DNA from: Enchytraeus crypticus
Lineage: Eukaryota > Annelida > Clitellata > Enchytraeida > Enchytraeidae
Reading direction: 5' to 3'
Length of the DNA stretch: 64,000 nt
Assembly (NCBI GenBank): GCA_905160935.1
Contig: CAJHZI010000770.1
Location: 1-64,000, forward strand
The translations under genes were made by a program, and so were the position numbers. The stretch's first letter is position 1. Each line of letters begins with the position of its first letter. The notes beneath the pieces are model-generated. The model made no database searches. It had not been told where the DNA came from and saw only the letters and a list, made by a program, of their open reading frames with translations. Shown here piece after piece: positions 1-13,266 of this stretch.

Positions 1-219
1 GCTAATAGTCTGCTCTCACGCTCAGTAAGAACCTTGATTATTAGTTTATTCAGTCACAAAGTTTACATCTTTATCAAATCGTAGGACAACCTCTATCTGT
101 AGAAAATTAATACTCATAGGTTTATTGATATCGGTTCTAAATCCTGAGCAGGTCTAAGCTACGACATGCTGGATAAATTACAGTTGCAACAGATTCGTGG
201 GTTAACAGTTGTTTGGTTC

Positions 220-512
220 AAAACGATTGATTGCTCGACTGAATGATTGATTGCTCGATTCCTCGATTGATTGGTCGATTGATTGATTGATATACGCGAT
301 GACACTATTACTATTCTAGCAAGAGAGGCACTGAGAGCATTGATTGCCTGATTGATTGATAGCTATATTGATTGATTGATGATTGATTGATTGATCGATT
401 GATTACACTATCACTCCTCTAGCTAGAGAGGCACGGAGGGTATCGATTAACTGATGATTGATTGATTTATTGATGACACTATCACTACTCCAGCTATAGA
501 GGCACTGAAGGC

Positions 513-546
<34 letters not shown>

Positions 547-700
547 GACACTATCACTACTCTAGCTACAGAGGCACTGAGGGCATTGATTGATTGATTG
601 ATTGATTGATTACACTATTCTCTAGCTAGAGAGGCACTGAGGGCATTGATTGATTAATTGATTGATTACACTATTCTCTAGCTAGAGAGGCACTGAGGGT
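220..700. repeat. GATT-type array carrying copies of the exon 12 stop region
   Basis: Tandem units of about 60-70 bp combine GATTGATT runs with CTCTAGCTAGAGAGGCACTG. Five copies (about 310, 412, 488, 558, 611) precede the exon's own copy at 674-700, which contains the TAG. Confidence 0.85.
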
Positions 701-1024
701 AGTCTAGTCCTCTCAGTCTGTCTCGGGCTCTCAGCGCTCGCTCGGGGCGCAGACACCCACACCGGTGACTGAGGTCCCGCCGATGAGGGGGTGCGGGGGC
801 TCTCAGAGCCCTGGGGCCTCTTCGCTGAGGGGCTGCCTAGGGGGTCGGAGGGTCTCTGGGGCCTTTGTCGACCCTTGTTAGGGCTCCAGCCTCGAGGAGA
901 GCGTCGATCAGCCCGGGACCGGCGCTCGAAGGACGATACCCTCACCGCCGGGTCCCTGCCCCCGTCTGACGCCTCGTCATCCCCGTCTGATAGTTTATAG
1001 AGAGCTGTGGGCGTGGCCTGGGGT
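682..1024 (-). CDS. Putative bestrophin exon 12, C-terminus
   Basis: GC-rich minus-strand frame starting after TATTGTCTAG (phase 2, matching exon 11) and ending in TAG at 682-684. Product is [20 protein letters not shown], then an Arg/Ser/Pro-rich tail ending TRLPSVPL. Both borders of the open frame are duplicated in the flanking arrays, as seen at confirmed exons of this window. Another acceptor at 987 would also keep the frame open. Confidence 0.58.
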
Positions 1025-4000
1025 CTAGACAATACAATACAAAACGTTTGATAGTTTATAGAGAGCTGTGGGCGTGGCCTGGGGTCTAGACAATACAATA
1101 CAATACGTTTGATAGTTTATAGAGGGCTCTAGTCTAGACAATACAATACAATACGTCTGTAGTCTAGAGAATACAATACAATAGAGAATACAATACAATA
1201 CAACTGAGAGCTTATAGAGAGCTGTGGTCTAGACAATGCAATACAATACGTCTGATAGTTTATAGAGAGCTGTGGCCTTGAGAATACAATGCAATACGTC
1301 TGAAAATACGTGTAGTAATAACATTAAGTTGCAAGAAAATGACGCGGAAGAAGAAAATGAGAAAAATTAAACTAAATTTCCTTCATTATGCATTACTCTT
1401 TTGATTTTGATGTGTCGTACTTGGATTATGAAATGTTCAAATGTACGTTAAATTTAATCGCCAACAGCTCTTCGTATATAGGTTTAGATATAAACAGAAC
1501 AACATACCGCAGTGCATTACCTAAAACTGGCCACGCCTATGTCTCTGCCGGTTGGTCTAGTCTGATTTCTAGCTCCGACCACTTCTCGTACAGTATTAGT
1601 GGAGGAGGCGGTCGATAGGCCACTTGATTGGCGGCTGTACTCAGCGTCGCTGGAGGATTTCTGACCGCCCATTTCATCGTCTGTAGAGGACAGTGCTGAC
1701 GTTCTCTTGGCCGCAACAGGCGGGTCCCTGTTACCACTTCCTGCGACTAGAAAAACACGCACAATATAGCACTGTTACTACAACCAGCGCGTAGAAAAGC
1801 ACATTCAAGATAAAACCGTTACCACTTCCATATCCTACAAAAAGCGTAAAAATGTATTATTATCACTAGTTAGAATGGGGAAATCGGACTTCAACATTTA
1901 ATTGTATTGTATTGCAATGTATTGTATTGTATTATACTGTATTGTATTGTATTGCAATGTATTGTATTGTGCTGTACTGTATTGTATTGCATTGCAATGT
2001 ATTGTATTGTATTATACTGTATTTTATTGTATTGCAATGTATTGTATTGTATTATACTGTATTGTATTGTAGAATGAATGATAAAATGTTAAAATGCATC
2101 ACTGCTAATATTTGCAGAGTCTTTGTAAATTTCTGGTAATCTAATCAACCAATAAAAGTAAAAAAGTAAACACACATTAAAGTGAAATGATCGACTATGT
2201 TGATTTCTATCACTTTTAATACCACTTGTTTAGACCGTTAGGTAATTTAATTATTCCATTTTCCGTATAACCAGTCCAGTGAATGTACGAGATATTACTC
2301 TCCGATCAGCTCGGCTGGGATTCGAACCCACGAGGGTTCAAATCAATATTAATATTAAATATTTATATATATTGTTGCATATATTTATTTTATATATTTA
2401 TTTTTATAGATAGGCCAATATATATTTATTTATATATTTATATATATTATATATTTTATACATTTATTAATAGTCTTAAGACATATCTTTGAACACAACG
2501 GCAACAACTTGTCTAATAATAAAAATTTTAATAATCTAATGCAGTAATAAACAAGTCCCATAAATGCTTAGATTTCTGAAATTATAAATTCATAATTTAA
2601 AATATAAATTCATAATGTATAATATAATAATAATAATAATAATAATAATAAAGGTTTCAAGTCCGTTTCCTCATCCAGGGATGATGTCTGGGACGTCCCC
2701 AAAAGCTCACACCACTACAGATCAATTCACCCAGACCAATCTGCAAAAGAAATGTGCTGAGGGGAAGTAAGGTCCTAAACGAAAGCCAGTCCGGTGATCA
2801 AAAAATGGTCAGGGTAGATTGATTATGTGTATGGTGGGAATAGGTTAGTTTTAAGCTTGCTAGAGAATGTTGAAAGAGAAAAACAAGAGCGAAGATTAGC
2901 AGGTAAAGAGTTCCAGATTGTGGGTGCTGCGTAAGAAAAATAACGTCTGCCCAATGATGTGAGAATATTTGGAACAGAGAGAAGATTGGCATCGGTGGAA
3001 CGAAGTGAACGTGAGGGACGATAGGGAAGAAGAATTTCAGATAAGTAAGAAGGCTTGCCAAATCGCAGAGTTTTGAAAGTTAATAGAGTTATTTTATATT
3101 TTATGCGTTGATTAACAGGGAGCCAGTGAAGACTGCGAAGTAAAGAAAGATATAAATTCATAATTTATCATATAAATTTATAATATACCATATAAATTCT
3201 TAATTTTAATATTATTTATTTCTCAAATAAATTTATAAAATTTTAATTTATAAAACCACATAAATTCATAGTAATAGGCTTGTCAATTCAACCTCGCCGC
3301 TCTTCGACGGTGAAATCAGACTGGGGGAGACGTAGGGGCTGAGAGAGAAGCAGGGGCGAGCCCCCCGAGGCCTGACCTGGGGGGCTCTGCGCGGGGAGAG
3401 GGTAGTACTTAGCCCCCTGACTGCTCCGCGCCTCGTTTGAGGGAGATTTGGGGGGTGAGCCCCCTGTGAGTGATGATAGGGGGTAGTGGGTCTGTGGGTT
3501 GTCGTCTTCCACCCCCTCCTCTAGCCTGGCTACAATCTCGTCCACGTCTTGATCCATCGGGAACTGCATGTCATCCTGCGGCAGACAAATCTAGATCTAG
3601 GTTTATATGTAGATATAGATCCGGCATCGCCATTGGCCAAGGCCGGCGGCGATGTTGGTAAGATTCGACCGCAGATCAGTATGCGAGGGGTTCAAATCCT
3701 TCGCCTATCACTGACATTGCTTTCGAGTGAGGAAATTGCGGTTGATTTTAGCTTTTTAAACAATTTCTCTAGTCATTGTTGTTGTAATTTTAATGGAATC
3801 TTGGTGAATTTCATTTTCAAATACGTTTGTTTCTCGTATTGGTCCCTGGAGCTAAAGTGCAAGTACGGGCAGGTCAAAAAGAAGATATTTTTTCCTAAGA
3901 GGCGACTAACGTAGATGCAATAGAATTGTCAAAGTCAAGTATTACTTGAGTAACTAAATTTTTTGTTGTATTTGTCTCAATAGTATTGTATGTTGTCATG

Positions 4001-6765
4001 GACGACAGTAGCACTATAATTAATTTAATTTTCATTTAATTATAATTTTAAAATTTAAAATTTAAAAATTAAATTAAATTTAAATTTAAAAATAAAATAA
4101 ATAGCTCAGGAAAATATTCTATATTTACTAAACTGCGAAGTTAGTCGCACATAGCTAAACTAACTAGATTACTTGTCCAAAATTAAAACACTATATATTT
4201 AATATATTTAAATTATTTGAGAAATCGAAACTCTAAGTCAATAATCATATCAAAGTTACCGATAATTTACATTTTGTAACGTAACAAACTTTAAGTTTAT
4301 GCGACAAGAATCATCAGTTAAATAGTTGACGCTGCAGAGATCAGCACAGAAAAGTTTTAGTGGCTTAATGTTAGAGCATCAGACTTTAAAGCGTCAGACA
4401 TGCTGACAGATATGCAGATATACACAGTGATGAATAGGTTGACATTCAGGCATACAAACAGACAAACATGAGAAAAGCAGAGAGATCTCTTGAGGAGAGA
4501 GCGAGAGAACTCACCGATCTCTTGGAGTAGCGGGAGAGCTTGACGGGACTACCCTGACCAGGTGGGGAGGCGTGGACACCCCTGTGCTGCCTCGAGTCCG
4601 CCCTAGAGAACAACCTCGTCATCGGCACTGATCCCGAGCTTACCGTCTTGCTCAGAAGCGGCGCTCGGTGAGGGGAGCTGGCCACGTGGGGGCGGGTGCC
4701 CCTTCCCCCTCTGTTCTCAACTTGAAATATTTCATCGATGTCTTCGTCTTCCTTATCGTCGTCTCGCTCGTCAATCGCTTCCATAGTAGAGAGGACGAGA
4801 TCCGAGCCAAGTACTCTATAGGACAATATAGGACAACATAGTACAACACAGAATAGAAGACGAGATCTGAGCCATGTACTCAATAGTACAACATAGGACA
4901 ACATAGTACAATATAGGACAACATAGGACAACATAATACAACACAGTACAACATAGGACAACATAGTACAACATAGTACAATATAGGACAACATAGTACA
5001 ACACAGTACAACATAGTACAACACAGAACAAGAGAGTACAGCATAGTACAACATAGGACAACATAGTAGTGAGGACGACATCCGAGCCAAGTACTCTACC
5101 ATACAATATAGGACAACAGAGTGCAACATAGGACAACATAGAATAGAAGACAAGATCTGAGCCAAGTACTCAATAGTACAACATAGGACAAGATAGGGCA
5201 ACATAGTACAATATTGTACAATATAGTACAACATAGTGTCGAGGACTAGATCAGAGCCAGGTACTCTACAGTAAAACATAGTACAACATAGGACAACATA
5301 GTGCAACATAGTACAATATAGGACAAGAGAGTACAGCATAGTATAACATAGTGCAAGCGAGTAGAGAGAATGATACATGAGCCAAGTACTCTACAGTTAA
5401 GTATAGTTTAGTACAGTACAGTTACTGTACAGAACACTGGTGTACTAGACCATACTGTGTAGTAAAGCACTGCACTTACAGCAGTACAGTGCACATTATA
5501 ATGCAGTCTTTATTGGCTGGAGCCAGTGGCGATGTCGGTAAGATACTCGACCGGGGATCTATGTGCGGGGTTCAAATCCTGGGCTTGCCAGTCACTGACA
5601 ACGCTTTCGAGTGAGGAAACTGACGTTAACATTAGCTTAACCAGCTTTACTGTACTTTGTTGTACAGAAGCGTACAGTACCGGATAGCAAGCAGCGAAGT
5701 GATCTACAGTATAGAGCAGTAAAGCTGAGCACAGTACTGTCGTCTCATTGATGGTATCTTTATATTTATTGACTGACTAATTGATTTATTGATTAATTGC
5801 TTGATTGTTTGATTGATTGATTGTCGGATTCATTGACTGATTGATAGATTGATTTATTGATTGATTGGGTTTATTGTTTGATGTCTAATAGAATATATCA
5901 TGCTAAGGCATCTCTATACTTTACAACAGTTACAGTAAAACAAGCAATATACAATAAAACGCACACAGTAAAAATCACTACAGTATCAAATAACTACCAT
6001 ACGTAACGCAGCTTAAATATTGCAATCTGAGAAATATATCAGTGAGCAGAATTTACATGGAATGATTTAGCAAAAATATGTGTCTTAAGACACATAGCTC
6101 TCTTAAGACACTTAAGCTCTCTTAACTAATCCAGTGATTGATTGATCGTGCCTCTACCTCATATCGCTGGCTGAGCCTTTGAACGGTTGTTTTTGTTTGT
6201 AGGCAGCAGATGCCTGAGTGTAAGGCATCTCACAGGCAGCGTCGTCCCAGTACTGGTCCCTAATGAGATCTGGGTGTTCATCGTGCATCTCGTCCACTAT
6301 CAGGTAGGCCACCTACAAACAAGGGGCAGTGATTGTGGGTCAACTATAAACATGGGTGCAGTGATTGTGGGTCAACTATAAACATGGGTGCAGTGATTGT
6401 GGGTCAACTATAAACTTGGGTGCAGTGATTGTGGGTCAACTATAAACATGGGTGCAGTGATTGTGGGTCAACTATAAACATGGGTGCAGTGATTGTGGGT
6501 CAACTAGGCCACCTACAAATATGGGGGAATTGTTTTCAATACAATATCGAACTAGAATAAAGTATTCGAATAGAATACTTGTTTAGAACTCTGGTCACTA
6601 ATCAGTTCTAAAGTCTAATAACAAATTATTTAATATCTAGTTATATCAGTTAGGTCATTAAAAATCATGTATAAAACTGTAACGTTTGAAAGATTTGACT
6701 CCCGAAAATAGACAGAAAGTAAAGAAATATTTATGAATTTAATACGTTTACACTTGAAGGCGTGT

Positions 6766-6840
<75 letters not shown>

Positions 6841-9800
6841 ATACACGTAGATAGTAATTAGGAATATGTATCTTGGACCAGTAAATGAAAGAAGCATTGA
6901 GAGAACTACGTTACTGATATTTATGACGGTTCTAATATTTGTTAGATTGATCGTTATTATCCTCGAGACATAGTAAAGTTGATACCTGCAAGTTTCTATC
7001 AATGAGAAAGTTTATCTCAAAATCATCGTCGTCCTCCCCAAACGGGTTAATCAGGCATTCAGCCACCTGTGCAATTAATCAAATCAATCAATAAGCTAAT
7101 CGATAAATGAATGATTTATTGATAATTTTCCTCAAATGACGAGAAAGAGAGAGTCAGAGATAGAGATAGAAAGAGAAAGAGAGAAAGATAGAGAGAGTAA
7201 GAGATAAAGAGCAAGAGTAGGAGAAGGAGAAAGAGTCAGAGAATGCGTAAGAGAAGGAAATGATCTAACATTAGCAATACTACAATATACACACAATGTA
7301 AAGAGCATAAGACATAGAGGTTGCACAATATCATACCTAGGCGACCATCTCTCTCTTAGTGCACTGCCTACTGGCAGTTTCATGGTATATAGCGCCTCCA
7401 CTCTTCTCTGTCTTCCGCTTTCCTTCCTCTCATGTCCACAGATAAGCGGGTCTTTAAATCATCTAACATACCTAATCTCGGCCTGCCTCTGTCTCTTATT
7501 CCTTCCATTCTACCTTCTATGACCTCTTAGGCGACGATATAACGTAATTATTAATTAATCGATAACCTGAAAATTGAGAGAAAATTAAATATATTTCATT
7601 ATTATATGAAATATATTTCATTATATATTTCATATTTGTACATATGATGTACAAAAATGAAATATACCGATGATAAGATAACATCATCTAGCCGATAACG
7701 TATTGCAGATAATTACAGGGAAATTATAGAATATCACACTGATCACATGTGATATAAACTTATCACATGTGATATAAACTTATCACGTGTGATATAAACT
7801 GATCACAGATGATATAAACTGTTCACATGTGATATAAACTTATCACATATAATATAGACTGATCACATGTGATATAAACTGTTCACAGGTGATATAGACT
7901 GATCACATGTGATATAAACCTATCACATGTGATATAAACTGTTCACAGGTGATATAAACTGATCACATGTGATATAAACTTATCACATGTGATATAAACC
8001 TATCAGCAAGTGATATCAGGTCTTACCTTGAGCCAGCCCATATAGAAGAAGTACTCAAGGAAGGTGAAGACAGGGAAGTAGAGGTCAAGTTTTGTGGGGT
8101 CATCCGTTAGGAACTGTCTGCCCATCAAACAGGCCAGGAAAAACATGTAGACAGCTATAGTCACCACCTGTGTAGTACAGTACAGTACAGTACACTACAG
8201 TACAGTACAGTATATTGCTGTACAGTACAGTATAGTACTGTACATCACAGTATAGTACAGTACAATACGGTACAGTACAGTAGGGTATAGTACAGTACAG
8301 TACATTACAATGCAGTACAGTAGAGTACAGTACAGTACGGTACAGGTCAGTACAGTACAGTGCAGTACAGTACAGTACAGTAATAAGAATAATGATAAAG
8401 GTTTAACGTCCGTTTCCTCATCCAGGGACGATGTCAGGGACGTCCCCACAGCACAAATCAATTCACCCAGACAAATCTGCTAAACAAATGCGCTGAAAAG
8501 TTTAAGTACAGTACAGTACAGCACAGTACAGTACAGCACAGTGCAGCACAGTGCAGTACTGTACAAAGGAGTACAGTACAATACAGGACTGTATAGCTCA
8601 GTACAGTAGAGTACAAGTACAATACAGTACAATGCTGTCCGGTACAGTACGGTATAATTCAGTACCATGAAGTGCAGTACTGCAAAATATTATACGGTAC
8701 AATATGTATGGTACAGTATTGCACAGTACGTCACAGTATAATACAATTTAGCACAGTTTATTACAGTACAGAATAAAGTAATATGGTGCAGTACAACACA
8801 GCATAGTACAGTGAGTATGCAGTAAATTAGACCTCTAATAAGCTCTACCACATAATGTACAGTGCAATGCAGTACAGTATGATATACGGAGGCAATGGTT
8901 CCCAGTTTAAAAAGGTCATCTTGTCATCTTAGCGTTTAAGTACCTATCTGTAGCTAAAAATAAACTTTCATAGTAACAAATTCTGATGAAGGCAACGGGA
9001 AACCACCCCAGACGCCATACTTTTCCCAAGCGATAGGCTACATAAGGTATGGATAATGCATAGACTTTGTGAAGGGATTAACTTGTCGATCTAAGGAGTG
9101 CTCTTATGAAGCGAGAAAGCAGACTTTGAGTGTGAATATGTACCTTGGACCTGCCACTGGACAGTGCACCGACGAAGAGTAACAAATTACCATATCCGAG
9201 ATAGTTTTCCGTTGTCGTGTTCTCTTAGTCTTAAATCAGAGGCGGCTGTTACAAACCTGTGTGTATACTAGAGGAATGGTCATCATGTCATATACAAACA
9301 GTGTTGCCAGCTGTCGTCGAAATTCGTTTATCTCCTACAATACAATACATTCATATAAACACTGTTGCCAATTCCATACGAAGCTCTATTATAGTTATAG
9401 TATTGTAATATAATTAAAGTACTGTAGTTATAGTATTAAAATATAATTATAGTACACTAGTTATAGTCTCATTCTTATTGCACTGCCTACTGGCAGGTCC
9501 ATGGTATATAACGCCTCAACTCATCTCTATCTTCCACTTTCCTCTCAATGGTCTACATAGGAATGGATCTTTAAATCACCTATAGAACTATAACATTCTT
9601 TTTTATATACAATTATTCTTGGGGGTTCTGCTTGTGACGATGTGGGCCCCCTATGCCTTCCTCAGCTTCGACATGCATACATTGCATGCATAGTTATAGC
9701 ACTATAATATAATTGTAGTATTGTATTTATACCACTATAATATGAGAAATATGAAAAATATGACCATTAAAACCAGCAAAAAGAAAAGTTGACGTCAACA

Positions 9801-12743
9801 TCAGTATCATCTCCAGAAGGGACATCAGTGACGGGTCAATCTAAAATTTAACTCTGCACATACAGGTCCGCAGTCGAGAGTCTAACTGATCGAGCCACAG
9901 GCTAGGAGAGTGTACAATCGATCAGTGTACAGTAAAAAAAGTAAAGTAAACACGCATTATAGTGTAGAGATCAACTATGTTGATATCTATCACTTTTTAA
10001 TACCACATGTTTAAACCGTTAGGCAACTTATTCCATTTTCCGTGTAACCAGTCCAGTGAATGTCCGAGATTTTACTCTCAGATCAGCGCGGCTGGGATTC
10101 GAACCCACGAGAGTTCAATTCACCTTAGAATCTGTCATTTAAAACTTCAAGACGTTACCCCTAAGCTATTATTACGCTATACTATGCACTAATCATACAG
10201 TTGTATGATGAGTGCATAGTATGCATTGTATGAATAGTGCTCACGTCATTGAGGGTTTTGACAGCGAAGTCGTCCTGGATTCTGCCCTCTGACCGCGCTC
10301 TACATACAAGGGTTGTAGTCCAAGCGAGTGGAATGAAAAACTTGTTGTGTGGTGTCCTCAGCTTATCTAGTATCACCATCTCATTGGCTGTCAACAAACC
10401 TGCCAATCAATCAATCAATCTATCCATCAATAAATCAATCAATCAATTAATTAATTAATCAATCAATCAATCATTACTATCAATCAATTTATCTATCAAT
10501 CGATCGATCAATCAATCAATCGATCGATCAATCAATCAATCGATCAATCAATCAATCAGTCAATCAATCAATCCGTCAATCTATTGATTAATCAATGAAT
10601 TAATCTTAAATTAATAAAATTGGAATGTCTGATTGTTAAAACCTGATTAAAATAAAGAGTATGATGTAAGATGTAAGACTTGCATAATCTGACTGGTTAG
10701 ATTTAAATACACATGATTCAATCCAGAACTGCCAGCGCATAGGTTTTACAGTACAAATAAACATCTAATCAAATCAATCAATCGATACAAATCAATCAAT
10801 CGATACAAACCAATCAATCGATACAGATCCATCAATTGATACAAAATGAATTAATCAATATAAATCAATCAGTACAAATCAATCATTCGATACAAATCAA
10901 TCAGCCGATACAAATCAATCAACCAATACAAAATCAATCAATCGATACAAATCAATCAATCGATACAAACCAATCAATCGAAACAAATCAATCGATCGAT
11001 ACAAATCAATCAATCGATAAAAATCAATCAATCGATAGAAATCAATCAATCAACACAATCAATCAGTCAATACAGATAAATCAATCGATACAAATCATTC
11101 AATCTACACAAATCAATAGATACAAACAAATTAATCAATCAGTTCATCTCACCAGCCTCCACAAAATGCTGCATGGTGGGAAATCGCTTGCGCACTGGTG
11201 GACTGATAGACGCCATTGTGATGGTGTACGCGAGGCAGATATAGCGCAGCATTGTTCGTCTCATTAACCTTCCTCTCTCATCGAGACCTCTAACGTTAGC
11301 AGTCACGAACATTGCCATGTGATCAGGCCAGGGAATCATAGTGAGGGCGCCCCACCACCGCGACATGACGAGAGATACGTAGAACCCGAGCACGAATGCC
11401 ACAGGTATCCTGCTGTTGTTCTCTGCGCAGTAGCGAGCTATCAGCTCAAATATCCTGCGTGGTATATCAATCAATTAAATAGATATATTAACTTAAATGT
11501 ACTGCGTGGGATATCAATCAATTAAATAGATATATTAACTTAAATGTACTGCTTGAGATATCAATCAATTAAATAGATATATTAACTTAAATGTACTGCT
11601 TGGGATATCAATCAATTAAATAGATATATTAACTTAAATGTACTGCTTGAGATATCAATCAATTAAATAGATATATTAACTTAGATGTACTGCTTGAGAT
11701 ATTAATCAATTAAATAGATATAGCGAAGTCGGTAAGATACTCGACCTCGGATCAGTATGTGCGGTGTTCAAATCCTGGGCTCGCCTGTCACTGACATCGC
11801 TTTCAAGTGAGGAAATTGACGTTAACCTTAGCTTTACCAGCTTTATCAACTCAAACTTCCTACGTGAGATATCATTCAATTAAATAGGTATATTAACCAA
11901 AATGTACTGCGTGAGAAATCAATCAATTAAATAGATATATTAACTAAAATGTACGGCGTGAGAAATCAATCAATTTAAGAATTATATCAACTAAAATATC
12001 CTCCACGAGGAATAGATTATATAATAGATTAAATAATCATCAATAGATTTATCAATCACCTTGATATCAGTTTCAATTTACTCTGCACAATAATTCAATA
12101 AACTAAGTAAGAAATTAACCTTTATACGAAATCATTGGTTGAAAGTTAATATTAGAAATAGCGGTATAGCGAGGTGGTTGCGATACCAAGTTACATCGCT
12201 GAGGTTTGAGCTTCAATTCTTCTCTGATAGGGTTTCTCAGTAAATTAAATCATTTAAAATTAAATTGAAATTAAAGAAAATTAACCTCAGTAAATTTTAT
12301 CATTTTAAAAATGTTTGGCTCTTGAATTAATATTGTTAAATGTCGCACCGTTTCTGGTCATCTTTAAGAACGAATCTGTAGAGACTCTGTAGAAAGAAGT
12401 AGAGACAGGCGAATATAGCGAAGTCCTTCCACAGCAACTTGTATATACTGCCTCTCCATCTGTGTAGAGTTCAACCAATCAATCAGTCAATCAATCAATT
12501 AGTCAGTAAATCAGTCAATCAATCCAAGCAAGAAAACAAGCTTTCACTTGGTCTCTAAATCAATCAAACAATTATTCGCTCAACAAGTTAATCAGACACA
12601 GAAAAACAAGAGAGAGAGAGGGAGAGAGAAAGAGGGAGAGAGAGAGGGAGAGTGAAAGAGAGCGAAAGTGAGAGAGAGAGATAGAAAGGGAGATTCAAAG
12701 AGGCGACTGAAGCAGAGAGGGCTGGAGGTACGAATGTTTTAAT

Positions 12744-12808
<65 letters not shown>

Positions 12809-13235
12809 CTATTAGAGTGCTACAGTCATCAATGACAACATCGAGCACTATTGAGTCAAAATCAAGCCGGCGAGCCAAAAGAAGGTTCAAAAATGGTGCA
12901 GTTTCCAAAATCCATAAAATCAGCCCGAAGTGAAGGGAATAAAAGAAAAGGAGGTTTAGGCGCTGGTCGCAACTCATGGACAGCAGTCTAACATTTTCTA
13001 ATAGTTAGTTTAACATGAATAATTTTTATTGCTAAATCATATCTTTTTGTTCTGACAAATTTATCAGAACTACCTGTATATATCCGCCTCCTTGTCAACA
13101 AACTCTAGTGCACAGTTTTAAATTAAGTAAACAGGCCGATAGGGTCATCGGCTTATTGTTGTAAAGAGATAGAGAGACAGACAGACATACTGACAGAGAG
13201 AGAGCGAGAGAGAGAGAGAGCGAGAGAGAGAGAGC

Positions 13236-13266
<31 letters not shown>

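Noticed and set aside
1388-1618. Plus-strand 76-residue frame
   Set aside because: Antisense to the putative bestrophin exon 11; no start context or splice support.
3549-3914. 121-residue plus-strand frame
   Set aside because: Runs antisense to bestrophin exon 10 and through a SINE-A; no domain.
4446-5378. 310-residue minus-strand open frame
   Set aside because: Only 4515-4815 is the bestrophin exon; the rest is the intronic GGACAACATA array.
5514-5600. tRNA gene candidates with A- and B-box-like words
   Set aside because: No cloverleaf closes; the same head recurs about 17 times with a shared non-tRNA tail, so these are SINE heads. The same holds for the SINE-B heads.
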